From Bacilli bacterium (GTDB taxonomy: Bacteria; Bacillota_I; Bacilli_A; RFN20; CAG-826): a DNA stretch of 19,473 bases. The stretch is from the NCBI GenBank assembly GCA_024693415.1, contig JAILKX010000187.1:1-19473 (forward strand), in the 5' to 3' direction. The notes under the pieces were generated by a model. The model searched no databases and was not told the origin of the DNA. It was given only the letters and a program-made list of their open reading frames with translations. Both the position numbers and the translations under genes were made by a program. Numbering within the stretch: position 1 is the first letter of the stretch; every line of letters starts with the position of its first letter. This document shows positions 15,769 to 19,473 of the stretch, piece after piece.

Positions 15769-17001
15769 TCAATAAAGCGTTACGCCCGTAAGCGAATCGA
15801 AGAGGTGAATTTTCTCGTATTTGGGCTCAAGGAGGATGTTTTGGCCATCCTCGATTTCGTCCTCGCTTCCGACTTTGGCGAGGAAATCCTTCCCGCCGAA
15901 GTCGAAGTGGACATAGTATTCGTCGCCGAGCAGTTCAGCGAGCTTCACGGTTTTGGATAGAACGCCCGTCGTTTGGGCTTCCGCCACTTTGAAGGCGTCT
16001 GGGCGGATGCCAAAGGTGATTTTGTGGGATTCGCTGCCCATAATGGATTCGATGTGGGCTTTCTCTTTTTCGAGCTTTTCCCGTTCGCCTTCTTCTTTTT
16101 CCTCCGGCGACGTCAATTCTTCCTCAATCGAGGAGAGCCTGTTCTTATAATAATCGTCGTGCTTCGCGGCGATGTCCTCCGAGAGTTCGATCGTCGTCCC
16201 GTCTTCGAAAGTCAGTGTTCCGCCTCGGTATTCGCATTGGGCGAAATTCATGCCAGGCGAGCCGATGAAGGATGCGACGAAGCGGTTGGCGGGATGGCGG
16301 TAGATCTCGATTGGAGTGCCGATCTGCTGGACGCGGCCCCCTTTCATGACGACGATGCGGTCGGCCATCGTCATCGCCTCGGTCTGGTCGTGGGTGACGT
16401 AGATCGTGGTGGTGTTGAGTTTCCTATGGAGGTTGATGATCTCGCTGCGCATTTGGACCCTGAGCTTCGCGTCGAGGTTGCTCAAAGGCTCATCCATCAG
16501 GAAGAGCTGCGCATTCCTGACGATCGCCCTGCCTAAGGCGACGCGCTGCCTCTGGCCGCCGGAAAGGGCCTTCGGCTTGCGGTCGAGGTAATCCTCGAGT
16601 TCTAGGATCTTCGCGGCCTCTTCGACGCGTTCCTTGATTTCTTTCTTCGGGAAGTGGCGCACCTTGAGGGAAAAGGCCATGTTATCGAATACGGTTAGGT
16701 TCGGATAGAGGGCGTAGTTTTGGAACACCATCGCGATATCCCTGTCTTTTGAGACGAGCTCGTTGGCGTATTCACCGTTGATGTAGAGCTCGCCGGTGGT
16801 GATGTCCTCCAGTCCCGCGATCATCCTGAGGGTCGTCGATTTGCCGCATCCAGAGGGGCCGACGAAAACGATGAACTCCCGCTTCTTGATCTCGAGGTTG
16901 AAATCGTAAACAGCGTGGACGTTCCGGTTGTAATACTTGTTGACGTTGACAAGTTTGACGAATGGCTCGACCGCCTCGCCTAATGGCTCGTTTTCTTTCA
17001 T
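15769..17001 (-). CDS. msmK: CUT1 sugar ABC transporter ATPase, MsmK/UgpC-type
   Basis: This cytoplasmic ATPase energises CUT1 importers and is often shared by several systems. It has 410 residues. Walker [10 protein letters not shown] (48-56), Q-loop FQNYALYP (93-100), LSGGQRQR (146-153), Walker B LFLMDEP (166-172), SNLDAKLR and switch His204 in THDQTEAM are all canonical. The MOBE part (about 235-410) includes FIGSPGMNF and [11 protein letters not shown] Glu/Lys-rich insertion (about 279-325), probably a coiled coil, makes it longer than the usual 365-375. The start is 17001; no good Shine-Dalgarno precedes it, and the best promoter would leave only a very short leader. The conserved part begins at [11 protein letters not shown] (14-24). 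It is the first gene of a leftward three-gene operon and presumably the motor for the permeases at 3007-4798. Confidence 0.96.
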   Translation of the reverse strand: MKENEPLGEAVEPFVKLVNVNKYYNRNVHAVYDFNLEIKKREFIVFVGPSGCGKSTTLRMIAGLEDITTGELYINGEYANELVSKDRDIAMVFQNYALYPNLTVFDNMAFSLKVRHFPKKEIKERVEEAAKILELEDYLDRKPKALSGGQRQRVALGRAIVRNAQLFLMDEPLSNLDAKLRVQMRSEIINLHRKLNTTTIYVTHDQTEAMTMADRIVVMKGGRVQQIGTPIEIYRHPANRFVASFIGSPGMNFAQCEYRGGTLTFEDGTTIELSEDIAAKHDDYYKNRLSSIEEELTSPEEKEEGEREKLEKEKAHIESIMGSESHKITFGIRPDAFKVAEAQTTGVLSKTVKLAELLGDEYYVHFDFGGKDFLAKVGSEDEIEDGQNILLEPKYEKIHLFDSLTGVTLY

Positions 17002-17015
17002 ATGGTTCGCTTGCA

Positions 17016-17044
17016 GTAATAGGATACATCAGTTTCGTTTTCAA
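17016..17044 (-). promoter_or_regulatory. Candidate promoter of the leftward ATPase operon
   Basis: On the minus strand TTGAAA (17044-17039) and TATTAC (17021-17016) are separated by exactly 17 bp. These are good -35 and acceptable -10 hexamers. The predicted start of transcription near 17009 leaves a leader of only about 8 nt before ATG 17001, so a second promoter farther upstream (for example TTGTCT...GATTAT, minus strand, about 17117-17088) may also be used. Confidence 0.45.
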
Positions 17045-17049
17045 ACGAA
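17034..17049. promoter_or_regulatory. Palindromic operator candidate overlapping the -35 of the ATPase operon
   Basis: TTCGTTT-TC-AAACGAA is a perfect 7-bp inverted repeat with a 2-bp centre. It overlaps the candidate -35 hexamer of the leftward promoter, the position expected for a repressor. LacI-family regulators of sugar genes often use compact palindromes of this type, but no regulator gene is in the window. I did not find a full second copy near the rightward operon promoter. Confidence 0.4.
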
Positions 17050-17100
17050 GCGAAAGTGGAACGCCCTCGCCTAAGTGAAAAATGGAAAAATAATCGTCGA

Positions 17101-17192
17101 TAGAAGTTTTTATAGACAAAACCATCACTTCGTGATTTCATAAATTAAATTCCATTTAAGAATTGGCGGCGAGGTTTTCGAACCTCTACCGC
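17101..17192 (+). promoter_or_regulatory. AT-rich promoter region and strong 5'-UTR hairpin before the 424-residue surface protein gene
   Basis: The stretch 17101-17160 is AT-rich and must hold the rightward promoter. TAGACA (17113-17118) is a possible -35, but no well-spaced -10 is clear. A short palindrome ATCAC-TTC-GTGAT lies at 17124-17136. The leader then carries GAGGTT-TTCG-AACCTC (17171-17186), a perfect 6-bp stem capped by a UUCG tetraloop. Across a small internal loop GCGG (17166-17169) pairs with CCGC (17189-17192). No T run follows, so it is not a terminator. It ends 4 nt before the Shine-Dalgarno (AGAAAGGAA, 17197-17205), suggesting mRNA protection or translational control. Confidence 0.5.
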
Positions 17193-17212
17193 TTACAGAA
17201 AGGAACTACCTT

Positions 17213-18487
17213 ATGAAGATTTCTTCCGTTTTGTCGATTATGGGTTTGACTGCGCTTTCGTCGGCTTTGCTGGCCTCGGTTTCGCTTAGCGGACATGAGA
17301 ACGAAGCTGAAGCAACGGGCAGTACCCTCGTCCTCGAAAGGGTCGGGACCGAGCCCACGGCGTTCACCGTTTCCGATACGGATGAGGATGGCGACGGCGA
17401 TACTTTCGTCCTGAATAACAGCAATTTCGGCACCGGCTTCATCATGACCGACCTCAGCGTAGCTTATTCCGATGCGGTTAACGTTGAGGCAACCGTGAGC
17501 GGCACCGCCGGCAAAGACGCAAATGGCGCCCTCGGATTCACATTCTACTATGACGCAGACAACTATCTGATTTTCTACTTTGCTTGGGATGGAACTACTG
17601 ATACGATCGCGCAAGCCTGCTACCTGCCGAGGGTTGGCGGAGAAAACACCTCTGTCTGCGCTTGGGCCAGGGATCCGTGGGACTCATATACAACGAATAG
17701 CGATAATGGTGGTTTCATCAGCAACTGGTCTGATTATGGTGGATTCATCACCGATTATTCCTCTCCTTCCGGCCATACCATCAATGCGATTAGAAGCGAG
17801 AGCGCAATCACCATCTCAAGTGGATTCACTTATGGATTCACTAGGACTAGAGGCTCTTATACGGATACTTCATCGGTCACCCGCGACGTAGATATCTTCC
17901 AAATGCGCGTAACGACCGCCGAGCATACTTGGTATTCTGCGACGATGTGCATCGATGCATATACCAATCCAAAGGGCGGGGAAGACTCTTCACTGAAGAC
18001 GTCGAGCCCTCAGATCGGATTCTATAACAACAGCGTCGGCGCGGTTACATATACCAATGTGAAGGTATCGGGCAGCAGCGTCGATTTGGCCTACAGCACC
18101 AGGGAGAAGGCAAGGGTCTTCGTCGATACATATCTCCATTTCGACGATGTCTCGACCGATGACGAAAGCGATGGGACCGCATGCCAAGGATACTACGCGA
18201 CCCTCGAATCGCCTTGGAACAACCTCGATCAAGCCGTAAGGACCCTCATCATCGAAGATGGCGAATTCTATGAAGCCGGCAGAAGGATGCGCGCTTGGGC
18301 CGCCGCCAACAACGCTTCAATAAACGGTAGCACCTATGTCCTTGCAAAGGATGCGCAAGGCTTATTCTGGACCCCAAACGGCATCTTGGAGCAAGGAAAC
18401 GGAACGGCCATCGTCATCACGATTGCCGCCGTCATCGTCGCGGCGACTTCATTGTTCCTTGTTTCCCGCAAGAGGAAGCATAATTAA
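17213..18487 (+). CDS. Membrane-anchored surface protein with one copy of the shared beta-sandwich domain
   Basis: The protein has 424 residues. A signal peptide (about 1-35) is followed by one copy (about 45-295) of the domain repeated in the 921-residue protein, with GALGFTFYYDADNYLIFYF, NWSDYGGFI, IDAYTNPKGGE (247-257) and PQIGFYNNSVGAVTYTNVKV. A second region (about 300-390) with DTYLHFDDVSTDDESDGT, CQGYYATLESPWNNLDQAVR and RRMRAWAAANN looks helical and is unrecognised. One membrane helix (about 396-418) and the tail SRKRKHN end the protein; there is no LPXTG. The strong Shine-Dalgarno AGAAAGGAA is 7 nt from the start. Codon choice is more mixed (TCT, ACT, AAT and AGA appear) than in the main operon, which may mark high expression or a different history. 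It is transcribed alone, between a hairpin leader and a strong terminator. Confidence 0.75.
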   Translation: MKISSVLSIMGLTALSSALLASVSLSGHENEAEATGSTLVLERVGTEPTAFTVSDTDEDGDGDTFVLNNSNFGTGFIMTDLSVAYSDAVNVEATVSGTAGKDANGALGFTFYYDADNYLIFYFAWDGTTDTIAQACYLPRVGGENTSVCAWARDPWDSYTTNSDNGGFISNWSDYGGFITDYSSPSGHTINAIRSESAITISSGFTYGFTRTRGSYTDTSSVTRDVDIFQMRVTTAEHTWYSATMCIDAYTNPKGGEDSSLKTSSPQIGFYNNSVGAVTYTNVKVSGSSVDLAYSTREKARVFVDTYLHFDDVSTDDESDGTACQGYYATLESPWNNLDQAVRTLIIEDGEFYEAGRRMRAWAAANNASINGSTYVLAKDAQGLFWTPNGILEQGNGTAIVITIAAVIVAATSLFLVSRKRKHN

Positions 18488-18490
18488 GCG

Positions 18491-18537
18491 TCGATAACGT
18501 TCTATCGATTAGCCGGGCCCACGCGGGCCCGGCTTTC
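18491..18537 (+). terminator. Strong hairpin terminator after the 424-residue surface protein gene
   Basis: AGCCGGGCCC (18511-18520) and GGGCCCGGCT (18525-18534) form a perfect 10-bp stem with loop ACGC, followed by only TTTC. A smaller hairpin TCGATA/TATCGA (18491-18496, 18503-18508) lies just before it. The T tract is short, but the stem is very stable and sits 23 nt after the stop codon. Confidence 0.8.
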
Positions 18538-18540
18538 ATA

Positions 18541-18729
18541 TGAGGACTTTTGAATGCCGCGGGACGAATGGTGCGTATAGATAAAATGGACGGCGCGCTC
18601 TGGGCTTGCGGATTGTTTCGCTATGGGTTGCCCTGCGCGGCGGTCACCCCGAGGACCGCTCTCGCTTATCTCGGGCGACGCCCGGGGGCCTATCCGAGGT
18701 TATTCCTTTAGGAATGAGGAAAGACTATA
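18541..18729 (+). promoter_or_regulatory. GC-rich, hairpin-rich leader upstream of the phosphoglycosyl transferase gene
   Basis: No gene is seen here. A weak promoter may lie at its start (TTGAAT 18550-18555; TATAGA 18576-18581 or TAAAAT 18582-18587), with poor spacing. Four consecutive stem-loops follow. H1 pairs GGGC (18602-18605) with GCCC (18630-18633), plus an inner GCG/CGC. H2 pairs GCGGTC (18640-18645) with GACCGC (18654-18659). H3 pairs CGGGC (18672-18676) with GCCCG (18680-18684), which can compete with or nest in CTCGG/CCGAG (18670-18674, 18694-18698). H4 pairs ATTCC (18702-18706) with GGAAT (18711-18715). It could be a capsule-operon leader RNA or a small RNA. No Rfam family is recognised. 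Confidence 0.4.
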
Positions 18730-18759
18730 ATGCCTAGGTACTTTTATGGCGGGCAATAA
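18730..18759 (+). CDS. Candidate 9-codon upstream ORF overlapping the transferase start
   Basis: ATG 18730 encodes MPRYFYGGQ and stops at TAA 18757-18759, inside the transferase gene (ATG 18746) in another frame. It owns the only good Shine-Dalgarno here, GAGGAAAG (18716-18723), at an ideal 6-nt spacing. The transferase ATG is 22 nt from that site and has only a weak TAGG. Ribosomes may load on the small ORF and reinitiate, or the peptide may be an accident. Confidence 0.3.
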   Translation: MPRYFYGGQ

Positions 18760-19369
18760 GAAGAAAGAACATAAGGTATATAGATACTTCGTGAAGAGGG
18801 TGTTGGATATCCTCTTTTCGCTGGTGTTCTTTGCGGTGTGCTTGCCCATTATGCTTCTTCTATTGATCATCAATGCGTTTGCCTCGGGTGGGCATCCTTT
18901 GTTCGTGCAGTTAAGAAGCGGGAGGAACGATAAGCCCTTTAGAATTGTGAAGTTCAGGACCATGAAGACGACGGTCCCTAGCTATATGACCTCTGAGGAA
19001 TTAGGGGTGGATCCTTCCTATTACTTCAGGTTCGGGTTCTTCCTCAAGAGGAGCCATTTGGATGAATTGCCGCAGCTATGGAACATCCTGATCGGTCAGA
19101 TGTCTTTCGTGGGGCCGCGACCTGGGCTGACCACCCAGACCGATCTCATTGGCTACCGGAAGGACAATGGGGCGATTGCCCTTGTTCCGGGATTAACGGG
19201 CTTAGCCCAGGTGTCGGTGGGGAACGATGGCCCGCTTAGCCAATATGACAAAAGCGTTAAGGACAAAGAGTACTTGGACCATATATCCCTCCTCTTTGAC
19301 CTCAGGATATTCTTCAGAACGTTTGGCAAGGTCTTCGGGAACATGAAGGCCAGAAAGAATAAGCGATAA
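18746..19369 (+). CDS. Initiating phosphoglycosyl transferase, CapM/WbqP-like bacterial sugar transferase
   Basis: This enzyme transfers a sugar-1-phosphate from a UDP-sugar to undecaprenyl phosphate at the inner membrane, the first step of capsule repeat-unit assembly. At 207 residues it is a small monotopic PGT. A basic N-terminus and the re-entrant membrane helix (about 17-45, with Pro34) are followed by KPFRIVKFRTMK (63-74), the catalytic Asp106-Glu107 in SHLDELPQLWNIL, MSFVGPRPG (119-127) and PGLTGLAQV (148-156). Staphylococcal CapM uses a D-FucNAc-type donor. With capF nearby an amino-deoxysugar is plausible here, but the donor cannot be read from sequence. ATG 18746 is the only usable start, because an in-frame stop lies at 18728. 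Confidence 0.95.
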   Translation: MAGNKKKEHKVYRYFVKRVLDILFSLVFFAVCLPIMLLLLIINAFASGGHPLFVQLRSGRNDKPFRIVKFRTMKTTVPSYMTSEELGVDPSYYFRFGFFLKRSHLDELPQLWNILIGQMSFVGPRPGLTTQTDLIGYRKDNGAIALVPGLTGLAQVSVGNDGPLSQYDKSVKDKEYLDHISLLFDLRIFFRTFGKVFGNMKARKNKR

Positions 19370-19405
19370 GTGGTCAGCTGCGAATTATAAACGCGTTTGG
19401 TGTCT

Positions 19406-19450
19406 ATAATCATGGAAAATCGGCCGTTTTGGCACATTTTCCATGATTAT
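19406..19450. repeat. 15-bp perfect inverted repeat near the window end
   Basis: The arms 19406-19420 and 19436-19450 are perfect reverse complements (ATAATCATGGAAAAT and its partner) around a 15-nt loop that itself contains GCC/GGC. There is no T run and the stem is AT-rich, so it is a poor terminator. It begins 36 nt after the transferase stop. It could be an operator or leader hairpin for a gene beyond the window, or a relic of a small mobile repeat. The remaining bases 19451-19473 show nothing definable. Confidence 0.6.
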
Positions 19451-19473
19451 CTATTCAAAATCCCTTGTTATTC

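Noticed and set aside
18340..18487. LPXTG-type sortase signal
   Set aside because: No LPXTG-like motif precedes the C-terminal membrane helix of this or the other two anchored proteins; plain membrane anchoring is simpler.
18588..18715. SRP RNA, 6S RNA or tRNA in the GC-rich gap
   Set aside because: The SRP GGAAGGAAGCAGCC-type core, a tRNA T-loop with CCA-stem geometry, and the long single 6S hairpin are all absent.
18726..18731. Perfect TATAAT as promoter of the transferase
   Set aside because: It has no -35 at 16-18 bp, and transcription would begin about 8 nt before the start codon, beyond the good Shine-Dalgarno.
19430..19446. TTGGCAC resembling the -24 element of a sigma-54 promoter
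   Set aside because: No GC-containing -12 element occurs at the required spacing, and the bases belong to the inverted repeat.
1..19473. CRISPR array, insertion sequence, integrase or attachment site
   Set aside because: No regularly spaced direct repeats, no transposase or recombinase motifs and no tRNA-end duplications were seen on either strand.

Overview
The window reads as chromosomal DNA from a low-GC-lineage Gram-positive-type bacterium with a moderately GC-rich genome. This is probably an uncultured, gut-type member of the Bacilli/Mollicutes-related Firmicutes, but the taxonomy is inference. The reasons are lipoprotein signal peptides with classical lipoboxes, surface proteins with an N-terminal signal peptide and one C-terminal transmembrane anchor followed by a basic tail, strong AGGAGG-type ribosome binding sites, no outer-membrane (SusC/SusD) components, and a CUT1 sugar ABC importer. 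TGA is used as a stop, so the code is standard.

Layout. (1) Positions 2-1195: the 3' part of capF, a capsule nucleotide-sugar gene (L-FucNAc branch), closed by an intrinsic terminator. (2) 1260-1532: a promoter and a leader of about 120 nt with mutually exclusive pairings around the Shine-Dalgarno. (3) 1533-13869, + strand: a tight operon of eight genes. In order these are a sugar-binding lipoprotein, two CUT1 permeases, a 786-residue lipoprotein that looks like an (alpha/alpha)6 glycan-active enzyme, two membrane-anchored beta-sandwich surface proteins, a DUF4886/SGNH-like lipoprotein, and a cytoplasmic GH51 alpha-L-arabinofuranosidase. (4) 13846-17001, - strand: three overlapping or abutting genes, namely a second CUT1-like ATPase, a YesL/DUF624-like membrane protein and a canonical MsmK/UgpC ATPase. 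This operon converges on the first with a 24-nt overlap. (5) 17213-18487, + strand: a single surface-protein gene sharing a domain with the 921-residue protein of the operon, with its own hairpin leader and terminator. (6) 18541-19369: a GC-rich, hairpin-rich leader and a CapM/WbqP-like initiating phosphoglycosyl transferase. A 15-bp inverted repeat lies near the window end.

How it may work (inference). The anchored beta-sandwich proteins and lipoproteins would hold and trim an arabinose-containing glycan at the cell surface. The binding protein and permeases, powered by one or both ATPases, would import oligosaccharides, and the GH51 enzyme would release L-arabinose inside the cell. The whole resembles a Gram-positive polysaccharide-utilisation locus lying between two capsule genes. 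The most novel elements are the shared repeated surface domain, the unassigned 786-residue lipoprotein, the DUF4886-like protein with a substituted nucleophile position, and several candidate RNA-level control elements. No tRNA, rRNA, IS element, integrase or CRISPR array was seen.
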